Source of the DNA: Selaginella tamariscina
Taxonomy: Eukaryota; Streptophyta; Lycopodiopsida; Selaginellales; Selaginellaceae
Assembly: GCA_003024785.1 (NCBI GenBank)
Contig: PUQB01000042.1
Coordinates: 517,720-581,719 of the forward strand
Length of the DNA: 64,000 nucleotides
Direction of reading: 5' to 3'
The notes beneath the pieces were generated by a model. The model did no database searches. It was given only the letters and a program-made list of their open reading frames with translations, and had not been told where the DNA came from. The position numbers and the translations under genes were made by a program. Numbering within the stretch: position 1 is the stretch's first letter; each line of letters opens with the position of its first letter. Shown here piece after piece: positions 39,368 to 50,454 of this stretch.

Positions 39368-39826
39368 CTGTATATTATATATATATATTATATATATATA
39401 TATAATATAATATAATATATTATCTCCTTCTCTCTCTCTTCTCTATAGATCTCTATCTCTTACACACACACGCACACTCGTATACATACACACACACACA
39501 CAATATATATATATATTATATATATATCTCCTTCTCTCTCTCTCTTCTCTATAGATCTCTATCTGTCGCACACACGCACACTCGTATACATATACACACA
39601 CAGATATATATTATATAATATATATATATATATCTCCTTCTCTCTCTCTCTTCTCTATAGATCTCTATCTCTCGCACACACATGCACACTCGTATACATA
39701 TACACACACAGATATATATATATATATATATATATATCTCCTTCTCTCTCTCTCTTCTCTATAGATCTCTATCTCTCGCACACCACACACTCGTATACAT
39801 ATACACACACAGATATATATATACAT

Positions 39827-39862
<36 letters not shown>

Positions 39863-39880
39863 TCTATTTATTTATCTATA
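39140..39880. repeat. Higher-order array of CT, CA and TA tracts, unit about 105-120 bp
   Basis: Five or six copies of a unit in the order CTCCTTCTCTCTCTCTC, TTCTCTATAGATCTCTATCT, CGCACACACACGCACACTCG, TATACATA, (CA)n, (TA)n. Simpler CA/TG/TA tracts continue to 40,284. Length is unreliable in assemblies. Confidence 0.85.
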
Positions 39881-40036
39881 TATATGTGTGTGTGTGTGTA
39901 TCTGTATAATTTTATTGATTTGTTAATTGTATCTCTCGCACACACATGCACACTCCTGTATATATATATATGTGTGTGTGTGTTTTGTTTATCTGTATGA
40001 TTTTATTTGTTTCACACACGCATACACACGATATAC

Positions 40037-40074
<38 letters not shown>

Positions 40075-40284
40075 CCTATGTATACATACATATATTATGT
40101 GTACCAGTATCTGTATAATTTTATTTATTTATCTATCTCTCGCACACACACGCGTATATACATATATATGTGTGTGTGTGTGTATCTGTATAATTTTATC
40201 TGATTTGACTATCTTTGGCACACACACGCACTCTCCTACACACACATATACATATATATATCTGTGTGTGTGTGTGTGTGTGTA

Positions 40285-41640
40285 GCGGCAGGATTAATCC
40301 CGCCGCTATATGGTGAGACGTGTGTAGTGGCGGGATTAATCCCGCCGCTATATAATTAGCCACTCGGCGGCGGGATTAATCCCGCCGCGTACGCATGCCC
40401 TGCGCGGAATCGGGCGGGATTTATCCCGCCGCCATTGGCCTGCCTGAAGGGCCTAGGCGGCGGGATTAATCCCGCCGGATTCCGCACAGGGCATTGGCAT
40501 CCGGCGGGATTAATCCCACCGCGTACGCATGCCATGCGCGGAATTGGGCGGGATTTATCTTGCCGCCATTAGCCTGCCTGAAGGGCCTAGGCAGCAGGAT
40601 TAATCTCGCCGGATTCCGCACAGGGCATTGGCGTCCGGGGATTAATCCCGCCGACTAAGGCCCGAGTGAAGGGCCTGGGCGGCGGGATTAATCCCGCCAC
40701 GTACGCATGCCCTGCGCGGAATCGGGCGGGGTTTATCCCGCCGCCATTGGCATGCCTGAAGGGCCTAGGCGGCGGGATTAATCCCGCCGGATTCCGCACA
40801 GGGCATTGGCGTCCGGCGGGATTAATCTCGCCGACTAAGGCCCGAGTGAAGGGCCTGGGCGGCGGGATTAATCCCGCCGCGTACGCATGTCCTGCGCGGA
40901 ATCGGGCGGGATTTATCCCTCTGCCATTGGCCTGCCTGAAGGGCCTAGGCGGCGGGATTAATCCCGCCAGATTCTGCACAGAGCATTGACATCCGGCGGG
41001 ATTAATCCGCCGCGTACGCATGCCCTGCGCGGAATCGGGCGGGATTTATCCCGCCACCTAGGGCCCAAGTGAAGGGCCAGGGCGGCGGGATTAATCCCAC
41101 TGCCATGCGCAGAATCGGGCAGGATTAATCCCGCGCCAAAGGCCTGCCTAAAGGGCCTAAGTGGCAGGATTAATCCCGCCCGATTTCGAGCAGGGAATTG
41201 GCGTCCGGCGGGATTAATCCTGCCACATAGGGACCGAGTGAAGGCCCTGGGCAGCGGGATTAATCCCGCCGAGCCTTCAATGCCTGTTGGAGGAATGAAT
41301 CCCGCCACCCTTCCTTTTTTTCTCCATTGGTGAGTCGGACCAATCCCAAACGTTTCTGTCTGAGACGTAGAAGGTTTACAACATACCAATGGAGAGAACG
41401 GGGAAGGGTGGGGAAATTCATTTAACCATCCCTTACATGGTGGGCGAGATTAATCCCGCCTCCTTTCTGGAGTCACTGAAGGGGTGTGCCAAATAAACCC
41501 TTCCCAGTTCTCTCTGAGACCGAGAAGCGTGGCAAGATTAATTCCGCACTCCCATTTAAGGCCTCCAGAAAGGTGGCGAGATTAATCCCGCCCACTCTTT
41601 CAGGAGGCATTGAAGGGGTGGCGAGATTAATCCCGCCGCA
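40285..41640. repeat. Right array of GGCGGGATTAATCCCGCC with a higher-order unit
   Basis: About 28 copies (counting imperfect ones), including GGCGGGATTTATCCCGCC variants. From 40,370 to 41,050 copies fall into a higher-order unit of about 180-190 bp with spacers CGTACGCATGCCCTGCGCGG, CATTGGCCTGCCTGAAGGGC, GGATTCCGCACAGGGCATTG and ACTAAGGCCCGAGTGAAGGG. Copies nearest the plus-strand gene (41,440-41,640) have decayed to GGCGAGATTAATCCCGCC. Because the repeat is palindromic, long open frames (GGINPA, AGLIPPP) run through it on both strands; they are not treated as genes. Confidence 0.95.
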
Positions 41641-41940
41641 CCTTCCATGTAAATATATATGTGTATTAGTATATATAAGTTACATATTTTATTTTATTTA
41701 CTTTTATCATCTTATCAGAATATTTCGAGTAAAAGCTAGGAAACTATGTAAAACTGTCCAGAGCTCACATTTGTGGTGGTTCTAAAACGAAATGTTATCT
41801 TTCCTTTGAACTAGCACAAAGGTGAGCTTTGGACAGTTAATTCCGTCTACTTCTCTCTGTGTATTATTTTGTATATTCGGGTTTATACAAGTGTGTGTGC
41901 GTTTTTATATGATTTGTATTCATAGTGTATTATTTTGCAG

Positions 41941-44900
41941 AAGGACGATTTAATTAAACAAGGAGATCGAGTCATTAGTACGGAATCGTCGTCAAATTCT
42001 GGGTAAGAATTAAAATAAAATCTTATACTCGGATATGTGCTTGAACTAATCATTTTTGTATTCAGATGTGAAATTGAGGTGACATTAAAGACGAGAGCAG
42101 GAGAAGAGATGGGCAGGGGATTCTGGAATCAACTTGGCCATATTTCAAACTAAACGGGAAGCGCATTGGAACAACCATAGTTGCTGTCAAACTAACCTCT
42201 GTCACATCGCATGGACAAGCAAAACAATGGAAAGTGGGTGTGCTAGTCAAGCATCCGAAAGCATGCTGTGAACCCATATTGAACGATGCTCGACACATAT
42301 GCCTTGTTCCATCCAATGTCACGTTCTCGGATCCGGAGGTCGCCAGTTACAACATTAATTTCGGGTGGTTTTGTCGACTTGTGGATAATGACGTTCACGT
42401 GTTCACTAATGATGTTGACCGTGGAGTTCTTCTTCAACTCAATGAAAGCCCATCTATGGAGGGGATCCAACTGGATGTCTACTTCAAAGATCTTCAGACT
42501 CATCGAGTAGGTGTATTCTCAGGAGATATTGCTTCACATACAGAAAATCCACAAGTGGAGCAATCGTCCCTCTTCACATTGAAGAAGAAACAGCGACATC
42601 ATAAAGGAGATTGAGAGGGTGGCTTGGTCTCAGGTTCTTTACAGATCACGTTCAATTTGCTTAGCAAATTTCGGGAGCTGGAAGAGTGTGCCGAGAACAT
42701 TAAACATCATCAATCGGGGATCACACATGTTGATTCGGATCCTAGAAGAAAATCATTAGTCGTTTTGTCAGCTGCACCTGTGGCGTCCCATGCTGCAATA
42801 AGCCACAAGGAAATGATGTTGGATGATAGGATTTACCAGTGTAGGGTTAAGTATTGCAGCGTCAACCCAAACTTCAATTACAGGCCCTGAATCAGGAACG
42901 TGTAGCTGAGCTCATGGAGAAGATGAAGGACGACAATTCTTACACCGTTCCACATAATGCTGTTTTGTGTGCATACTACGAGAGACACAAAGGCGCTGAC
43001 AAAGTGTGGATCACAACATCGGAACAAATGAGGAAGGTTCAGACAGAGAATAAAAAATCAGTTAAGTACTACATCATTAGTGGCTAGCACAATAACGACA
43101 ACCCAACGACTTCTGGACGAACACAACAAAGGAATGATGGCAACAAAACTTTCCGAGCATACCCGTGAGAAGCTGACAAAAAGATCGGCATTTTTAGCGA
43201 AGCCGAATCTCACAATCGAGCAGTACCATAAGTTATCGGCGGAATGGGACGCTGCAGACACCAACCACTACAACAGCAAAATATGAAAGAAGTTCAAACA
43301 CACGCGAGCCGTGTGGGAATCTCTTCAGCGACCCAAAGAGCTACTCCAGGGAATACACAATCTGCAGACTACCGGGTAAGCAAATTGTTTGGGCAAGATT
43401 TATCTCGCCGGTATATTAATTTGTTTTTTCTCAGAGAGTTGAAGAAATTGGAGCAGTTGATTTTGCCATGTGGGCGGGAAGGAAACATCCTTTTTGATGA
43501 TGTTGATTTCTTGTCCCGAGGATATGATCTTTGCGAAATGGTTGGGGATTATGGAATCCTTTGCAAAAGGAACATTGAAGAAGAAGCAGACAAGTGAAGT
43601 GGAGCCCTCAGAGAAGTCTGCAAAGAAACCCAGTAAGACGCCGAAGGCTAAGTCTATTCAATCTATAAAGGATGTAGACAACGATTTCAAGCTTACATGG
43701 TTAAAGCCTTTAAATGGAACAACGATGGAGGAGATGGAAGTCTTGGCTGATTTGGTGATTGATGGCAAATTACATATTAACAACAGCAGCCCCACCTCTC
43801 CTTTTCATCTCAAGGCAATGGAGTTGAAGACGGTCAGGCACTTCAAGGAGTGGTTGGGAATACACTGCCACAAACTGGGTTGGATTTCAGCTTCAACATA
43901 TGAAGAGGTCAACAAATATTTGCATGTGACAAATGATGATATGCTTGTCGAATGGGTGAATCAATCGGAAGATCTGGGCAAGAATCTATTGCACGCCAAC
44001 GCCAAAAAGGAGAACATTGCGATGACGCCTTCTCTTATGGCAGTCCTTCAGCAGCGGAGAACCGAGTTGAACCTTATAAAGGAGGATGCTACGAATCACG
44101 ACAAGCCTACAGATGTTTGTTGTTGGATTCGGAGACTTTATGGGGTACCTGCTGTGTAGGAAACCGTTTCAATTGTTTGTGATGGATCGGCGGGTTCAAA
44201 AAATCCTTCGACAGACAGGACACTAGAGGATTGGTGGAGAAACTTAGCCGTGCAAGCATGTACAAGAAGGTATTTATTATTGAATTCATACTTGCACTCT
44301 TGACTGATATCTACGTTTTCAGGTATTTATTTCTTGATTCTTGCTCATGTCACCGATACCTTTGCCTTCTCCTTTGCCAAGAGGAATAAACATCGTTGGA
44401 CAGGATTTTATATGAATGATGCTGATCCGAAGTGCATTGATTCGGTTGTTCACTTGGTTGTTAGGAATGCGCCAAACAGTTTCAAACTTCCAAATGACTG
44501 GCCAGGCATCTGTTTGCACTCCAACGGCCCTGAACCTCCATCCGATACACCGATAGGAGAGTGACGTATTCGGCAATGTACGTTATCCAAACATCAAAGT
44601 CAAGCGGCACGGAGCATCGTCAACTTGATCAGGGGTCCTCACAGTGATGCGTGGGTTTTTGACTACTGCACTAGGGGGTCCGTCTTGAAGGAGTGTTACC
44701 TTCGGCATACATGTGTATTTGCCGTTGAAAAGGATAAGACCATGGTTGAGGACCTGAACAAGTGGATAGATAGGTTCTCAACTGAGTACCCCAACGAATC
44801 CATAAAGGAGTATTTGAGAAAGTTCCCTCCAGATAAGTGCGATAGCTCTGAAGAATCTGGTTCAATGTCGGAGTCTGAGGACGAACTTCAATCAGATATT

Positions 44901-45086
44901 AGACCGGAAGTTATCTCGAGGAGTACAGAACATTCGCACACTCCATTACCCATGGAAACATCAATAGAAGATGCAGAAGATCTTGAACCATCTCACAAGC
45001 GGCTTAGACCTTCTTCGCCTCACTCAGAAGGTAATAGCGAAGAAGAATTGTTAATGAATTTTAGAGTGACGAATAGTTGTAAATGA
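41941..45086 (+). CDS. ParB-N-like plus amino-methyltransferase-like protein, cargo of the candidate transposon
   Basis: First exon 41941-42000 (KDDLIKQGDRVIST), GT-AG intron, then 42071 onward. Region 1 (42130-42610): IGTTIVAVKLTSVTSHGQAK, PSNVTFSDPEV, unrecognised. Region 2 (42890-43310): LNQERVAELMEKMKDD, KVWITTSEQ, VKYYIISGQHN-like, RLLDEHNKG; this order resembles a ParB-N/Srx fold. Region 3 (43590-44160): helical, KTVRHFKEWLGIHCHKLGWI. Region 4 (44160-45086): TVSIVCDGSAGSKNP, RYLFL (after an intron at about 44271-44322), HRWTGFYMN, then HGASS, LIRGPHSDAWVFDYCTRGSV and CVFAVEKD, matching the order of permuted N4/N6 amino-methyltransferases (motif IV, X, I) but with DPPY and FxGxG eroded. 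The tail is acidic. Several one-base frame changes occur. Boundaries between exons are approximate. Family assignment is by pattern, not by search. Confidence 0.45.
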
Positions 45087-45333
45087 GTGTAACATAAGGC
45101 ATTTTTGTATATTTCGTTTATATTTGTACAGAAAATAAATTCTCAAGGATTAATGAAGCTTTTAGTTCAAACATGGGTCACACATTAACAAGGTAAATAA
45201 TATACCTTGATAATTTTAAGGTCAGCTAATTATCATTTTGCAGATGTAATGAAACAATTGAGAACATGGATTTTCAGCATTGGCATGAGGTAAGAGAGGG
45301 GTTTGGCGACAATTTCTTGTGCCACATGTCAGA

Positions 45334-46254
45334 ATGACAGAGTTCATGCAGGAAATGGATAATAATGCAGCTCAAAACATCGTTACCATGGGGGCCACTT
45401 CAGTTTTTTCATCATCATTTTTATTGGCTTCAGTTCCGAAATCAATTTCTTCAGCGCATGCAATATCTGAATCTTGTAAGGATGATGTACAATTAAATGA
45501 TGAAGGGATAGGCAACGAGATAGTGGCAACGGATAAATGTGAAAGGGAGCAAACAAGTGATTTGCAAAGTATTCAAGAGGCAACGCTATCTCATGTTACT
45601 CATGGCCATATTGTGTTGTTGGATGTCAATGGTGTTCTGCTTCATCGACAAAGGCCCGAGGATAGAAAAAAGAAATCAAACAAGGAGATTTCATTCCTTG
45701 TCATGGTAAATTTCGATATGATATTATTTTTCGTCCAGGGTTGGATCGTCTCTTTCAAAAGCTTAAGGAGATGGGTGCGCTTGTGGGGATTTGGTCATGC
45801 ATGCAGATTCATAACTTAACACCGCTGTTGAATTTGCTTAAGAAACATTGTAGTGTTGCAGAAGATGATTCGTAAAGATTGGATTTTTGACCAGCGAATG
45901 TGTTATAAACCTCTCGAATTTCACAATATAAGAAAGGAAAGCAAGCCATACTTCTTCAAGAATGAAAGAATAATTGGGACTCATGGGGAGATCAGTCGCT
46001 TAAGGATAATGAAGAATGCACATATCTTAGTAGTAGACGACTCTCCTCAGAAGGCTATGCTCAACCAAAACATTGCTTGTATTCATCCAATCACTTTCGA
46101 TCCATATTCTGATACCGATATCATGGATGAGCTAGTGAACTACTTGGATACGTGCCTCAGAAAGAAGAATCTCGAAAATTTTTGTGAGCAGTATCCACCG
46201 TATCATACATTTCCTGAAGCTTTTCTTTCTCGTGATTTGAATTTTATAAAATGA
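45334..46254 (+). CDS. FCP1/NIF-like HAD-family protein, cargo of the candidate transposon
   Basis: HAD phosphatases of the FCP1/SCP group act on phosphoserine, classically in the RNA polymerase II tail. From ATG 45334 (MTEFMQEMDNNAAQN) an N-terminal low-complexity part leads to the first HAD motif HIVLLDVNGVLLH near 45605, then FRPGLDRLFQKLKEMGALVG and IWSCMQIHNLTPLL, CYKPLEFHNIRKES, and the last motif AHILVVDDSPQKAMLNQNIA, which is typical of FCP1/NIF. In motif I the second aspartate (DxD) is N (DVN), so catalysis may be lost. C-terminus: ENFCEQYPPYHTFPEAF, ending LNFIK. Frame changes occur near 45710 and 45870. A short 5' exon may lie at about 45243-45290. It lies 510 bp inside the right inverted repeat. 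Confidence 0.7.
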
Positions 46255-46763
46255 AGGATAGCAACCGGGCGCTTTATAATATTATTCTTAAGGAACGTCA
46301 TTTTTAGATGAGCCTTTATGCAGACCTTCTTATTACATCTTATGTATTAACAAGGATGGCAACTCCCAATTGCATTCGTGAGAGTGTTAGTGGTGGCAAC
46401 AACATCAAGATATTGACCAAAATGATTTGATTAATCCGGAGAGTGATGATTTAGACAAAATGAGGAGATTTCTCTTATGGTTAGGAAGAAAGTATTTATA
46501 AAAATTAACATGTTGATAAGAAAATGATTTCATTTGTAATTATGTTTGATAGTATTTCTTCATTATTGTAAACTATTTTTAGAATAATATGAATATTCTA
46601 AGATATTTTAGGAATATTCCTTACTAAGTAAGGTTATTGAAGGATTAATTAATTAATTAATTAATATTTAAGGCTTAATTACATATTAATTAAATGATTA
46701 ATTAATAATTAAAACTTAAGTATTAATTAGTAATTTATTTTATATTCCCATTTTCACGTATCA

Positions 46764-46788
46764 TGCCCACTTTAGTTACAACGTGCAT
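46764..46788 (-). repeat. Right terminal inverted repeat
   Basis: On the minus strand it begins ATGCA and contains GTTGTAACTAAAGTGGGCA; 23 of 25 bases match 32246-32270. It lies 66 bp left of the Copia fossil's 5' LTR. Confidence 0.65.
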
Positions 46789-46853
46789 TTTTCTTCTTGT
46801 GTGATATACCCCATATCCAAAAGATGGACGTGGAGATGAACATGGAATCAATA

Positions 46854-46977
46854 CGTTGACGTTTAGTATAAGCGTACAGCACTATACAATAAGACATCTC
46901 TCCACTTAGGGGTTGTTGGTGGAAAGCTCTGCATTCAATGCATCTTGAATAAAGCTTCACCCAAGGCTTGGATGGCA
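46854..46977 (+). repeat. 5' LTR of the Copia fossil
   Basis: Starts with GTTGACG and ends GGCA immediately before the primer-binding site at 46978-46989. Confidence 0.75.
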
Positions 46978-49900
46978 TGGTATTAGAGCATCAGGTTTGA
47001 GCTACGGTGACTTCCTCTTGCAGGCATATCTGTAACCCGTATCCGGAATCCTACATCCTGTATCATGTATCCGGAATCATGTGTGTGTGTTAATTCTATA
47101 ATTAAAAAAGAGTCTACTTTTTAACTCAAGATGGCATGCTTTTAGTAGAATAGAGGCATGCCCAACCAATAGGTGCTGCAAATATTGGCTTGGCATCATG
47201 AGCAGATTTGCCATTGGGGAACTATATCTAGCCATATTGACCTCTCTAAATCTTCGGTAGAGAAATGGAAAGCATTAAAGAGTGCCCTAGGCAAGGAGAG
47301 AATGTGTCAATAGGTTCCTTGAAGGCCAAACTGTTCAGGCTTGAGCAGGCTCCAAGAGAGACAACCGTGGAGTACATCAGTCGTTGGCATGCAATAAGCG
47401 AGCAACGTCCAAGGCACCCCAGTACCCAAAGGCTAGAGCTTGCACTAAGACCTTAAGGTGCCTTGCACTCATGTAGCATTGCTCGTGGTGGATTTAAACT
47501 TGACTTAACCTTCACAAATCAAAATGGTCTACCAAGAAGAGAAAGGTGGTTAGAAGCTGCTTTACTTAGTTTCAACTAAGGTAAATGAAAAACAAGAAGC
47601 AGATAATTGAGTAGAAGAAATTCATTTGAGACAGGGTTGGCTCCAAACTCACCACTAGGTGTAGATCCAAGTTTTGTAAAGCACAAGGGCTATTGCAACA
47701 AGTGTCATAGGCATGGGCAATATGGTCAAGAGGGCTCGAAGGCAAAAAAAAGTTGTTGATGCAACTACATCCTCAACCACTTACCTCTCGATGGTAAAGG
47801 GATCTTCATATGATGCAGGACCAACATCTATAATCTTTGGCTCAACTCAATAATGGGACAACACATTACCAACTAAAAGACATGTATTCGACAGTGCAAT
47901 GCACCAAGATAAAGTCATTATTAGCAATGGTGCACATTGACTATTCAAGGCCAACAACATATGAGAATTCAGCTTCCTTAGGAGCAATAAATCAAGTATC
48001 TCGCATGAAGTATGTTTTAGAAGCTATAGAAACTCTTTAATCTACGATATTTATTATGATCAAGGCGATTTTTTCACCATATCGCAGGAGTTTTCTATTG
48101 CATATCAAATGTGGGAGAAGTACAGATGCAACTTGGCAGGAAATTTCTTTAGGCTCAAATGTATTATCCAACTTGCCATTGATAGCATGGGTACAAAGTC
48201 ATTTGGCCTTGGTTCTTGATTAGCAATTGGTAATAGTTATATACCATGGTAAGCAAGGACAATAGCAAATATTAGCACATGGCATAGGCACTATGGCCAC
48301 TCATCAACAAATAAAGAGATGGTGGACGATATTAAAATACTTCCCTTTCAATTGGGGTTTTGCAAGCCTTGTGTCCTTGACAAGCAACATAAGTTTCCAT
48401 TTATTTTCTGAAGTGATCACTCGAGCTTCATGGCCTTTTGAGTTGGTTCATTATGATATTTGTGCACTTATGTAGACTCAAACCTCCAAGAAGAAGCACT
48501 ATTTTTATTTTTTTTGTGAACGACTATTCATGTCAACTTCTAGTTCATTGGTTTGAGGGTCTAGCATAGTTTAAGAAGTGGTACATAGCAGCATATGTAG
48601 AACCTAAGAAGATTCCATAGTGATGGCAAAGAAGAATTTTTATCAATGCATTTGCAGCTTATTATAGTAGTCATGGAATATAGAAGCAAGTTATTATGCC
48701 TCATACGTAAGAGTAGAACAATGTAGCGGAGAGAATGAACAGAACATTAGTGGAGTGTGTTTTGCAACATGCTCCAAGATTCATACGTCCCTAACACATA
48801 TTGAGGGACACATTGGTAAACAACTGCTTATTTCCGCAACTAGCTCCAATAGTTTATGGAGCAAGGCAAAAACCAAAGGAGTTGTTGACTAGTCGTAGGC
48901 CACATGTCTTTAGCTTAAAGTTTTGACTACATGGCATATGCTCTTGTACTTGAGGATGGGAGGCGGAAGTGGGACCCATTGTCCTCCTTGGTTACAGTGA
49001 GGATAGCAAGGCCTACGAGCTCCTTAACCTCAATCACACAAGTTGCTTGTTGCTAGACATTATTTTTAATGAGTCCCAAACTTATGATAACCAAACAAGG
49101 CAACAGAGTAGGACAATTATGACAACAGGAGGGATGGTGCCTCAAAGCTAGAGTTTTCAACAACATAATAGTTAGGGGAGCATTGGCTAGTAAAGGAGTA
49201 GGGATGAATCGAGTGCTAGGGGGAGTAGGATCGTAGATTGGCAATTCCAACGACCATGCCTCTTCTAGCTATAATCCTTTAGTGAGCAATAGTGTCCAGT
49301 AGCAAGAGCAAGAGTAAGGTCAAGGTCTTAGGAGGAAAGCTCCATGTTCTTGCAGCCCCAACTCCAGCACCTTGTTAGTTTTTAGGGATTCTCATCCCTA
49401 TGGAGGGAGGCCAATAGTACTATGAGCAGATAGCTACGTAAACAACTCTATTAGCATCTCATCGGGAGTCTCGAGAGCACTCACAATCAACACTAGGCAC
49501 ACAAAAGCCTTTCTACTTTGTAGCAGATGTCATTCTAGACATTGCGTGCCATAGACTTCTTAACTAGTGATGCAAAGCCTAAATACAACTATGTGGAAGG
49601 CAACAACAAACAATGAAATGAATGACATTATCAAGAACCTGAGGTCCACCAAACATGGAAGTAGTGGACATAAGTGGATGTTCAAGATCAAGCCAATGCA
49701 TGTTCTGATCGCCAACCTGAGAGATAAAGCTTACTTGTTGCACATGGATTTCTCATGTGAAAGAAGTGGACTTTACAAAAACTTATTTTGTCAATGGTTA
49801 AGCTTGCATCTATACATCTCCTAATGGCATTAGATGTGCAATTTAATTTGGAGGTGAAGCAGATAACGTTGCTTCACCTTAAGGAGGAGATGTACATCAC

Positions 49901-50325
49901 TATGCCAGAGGGTTTCAAGCTTGAGGGGAACAAGCAAGTACTACAAGCTCTTTGAAGTCCTTTTACAGCATGAAGCAAAGTCCACGAGTCTAGTACGAGC
50001 ATATTGACCACTTCTTCACCAAGCAAGGCTTCAACAAGATTAATGATGATACTAATGTTTATATTAAAATTGTTGGGGAATATCTTGTCATTGTAGCAGT
50101 TTATGTTAATAATTACATTATTTTATTGAGTAACTCGTACTCATGTTGGAGATTAAGCACGAGTTTGAGATGACTTACCTCAATATAAATATTGCTTGGT
50201 ATTCAGGTGCTGCAGGTGATCGGTCGTGGCCTTATCATAGCAGCAGTATTAGCTAGATTGGCACAGAGATTCATTGAGAGTTTGTCATTATACAGTAAGA
50301 TTCACTAGGAGTTTGTTGAGGGGAG

Positions 50326-50450
50326 TGTTGACGTGTAGTACAGTCGTACAACAACGTATAGTAGGATGCTCTCCACTTAGGGTTGTCGGGTGGAGAGCTC
50401 TGCATTCATCACATCTTGAATAGAGATCCGCCGGGCGTTCCTTTGCTTTT
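50326..50450 (+). repeat. 3' LTR of the Copia fossil
   Basis: Starts TGTTGACGTG after the polypurine tract; the 3' edge is approximate because the last part has diverged from the 5' copy. Confidence 0.7.
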
Positions 50451-50454
50451 CTAC

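Larger units (their letters stand above)
32246..46788. mobile_element. Candidate 14.5-kb TIR DNA transposon with palindrome arrays and cargo genes
   Basis: Bounded by 25-bp inverted repeats (32246-32270 and 46764-46788) matching at 23 of 25 positions. Sub-terminal sequence on both sides shares GGAATATTC/TAGAATATTC words. Inside, a minus-strand DDE-like gene (32.7-35.9 kb) and plus-strand genes (41.9-46.3 kb) face away from a centre made of two arrays of an 18-bp palindrome (36.0-36.8 and 40.3-41.6 kb) around a 3.4-kb spacer. The layout is nearly mirror-symmetric. No target-site duplication is evident by eye. The DDE protein belongs with DUF7869-type sequences, some of which are transposon-encoded; superfamily is unassigned. 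Whole in outline, but several one-base frame changes are present in its genes. Confidence 0.6.
46854..50450 (+). mobile_element. Ty1/Copia LTR retrotransposon fossil
   Basis: Short related LTRs at 46854-46977 and about 50326-50450 share GTTGACGT, CTCTCCACTTAGG and CATCTTGAATA. The 5' LTR ends in CA and is followed at 46978 by a primer-binding site TGGTATTAGAGC (initiator tRNA-Met type). The 3' LTR is preceded by a polypurine tract TTGAGGGGAG. Between them, in Copia order, are Gag-like (47265-47640), GAG-pre-integrase and integrase (48270-49130) and reverse transcriptase (49570-50200) remains. It is heavily broken, with many breaks, and clearly old. Confidence 0.85.

Noticed and set aside
40587-41389. 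Long open frames on both strands encoding GGINPA / GLIPPP repeats
   Set aside because: They arise because the 18-bp palindrome lacks stops in these frames and is repeated; both strands are open equally and there is no gene context.
36015-41640. Regularly spaced palindromes as a CRISPR array
   Set aside because: Plant nuclear context, perfect palindromes, spacers that resemble each other, and no cas genes.
36015-41640. TTAA at the palindrome centre as piggyBac target sites
   Set aside because: The TTAA is part of a fixed 18-mer, and no piggyBac-type transposase is present.
32246-46788. A Polinton or other capsid-bearing element
   Set aside because: No capsid, DNA polymerase B, packaging ATPase or retroviral-type integrase is visible; a DDE-type gene and short inverted repeats fit a plain DNA transposon better.
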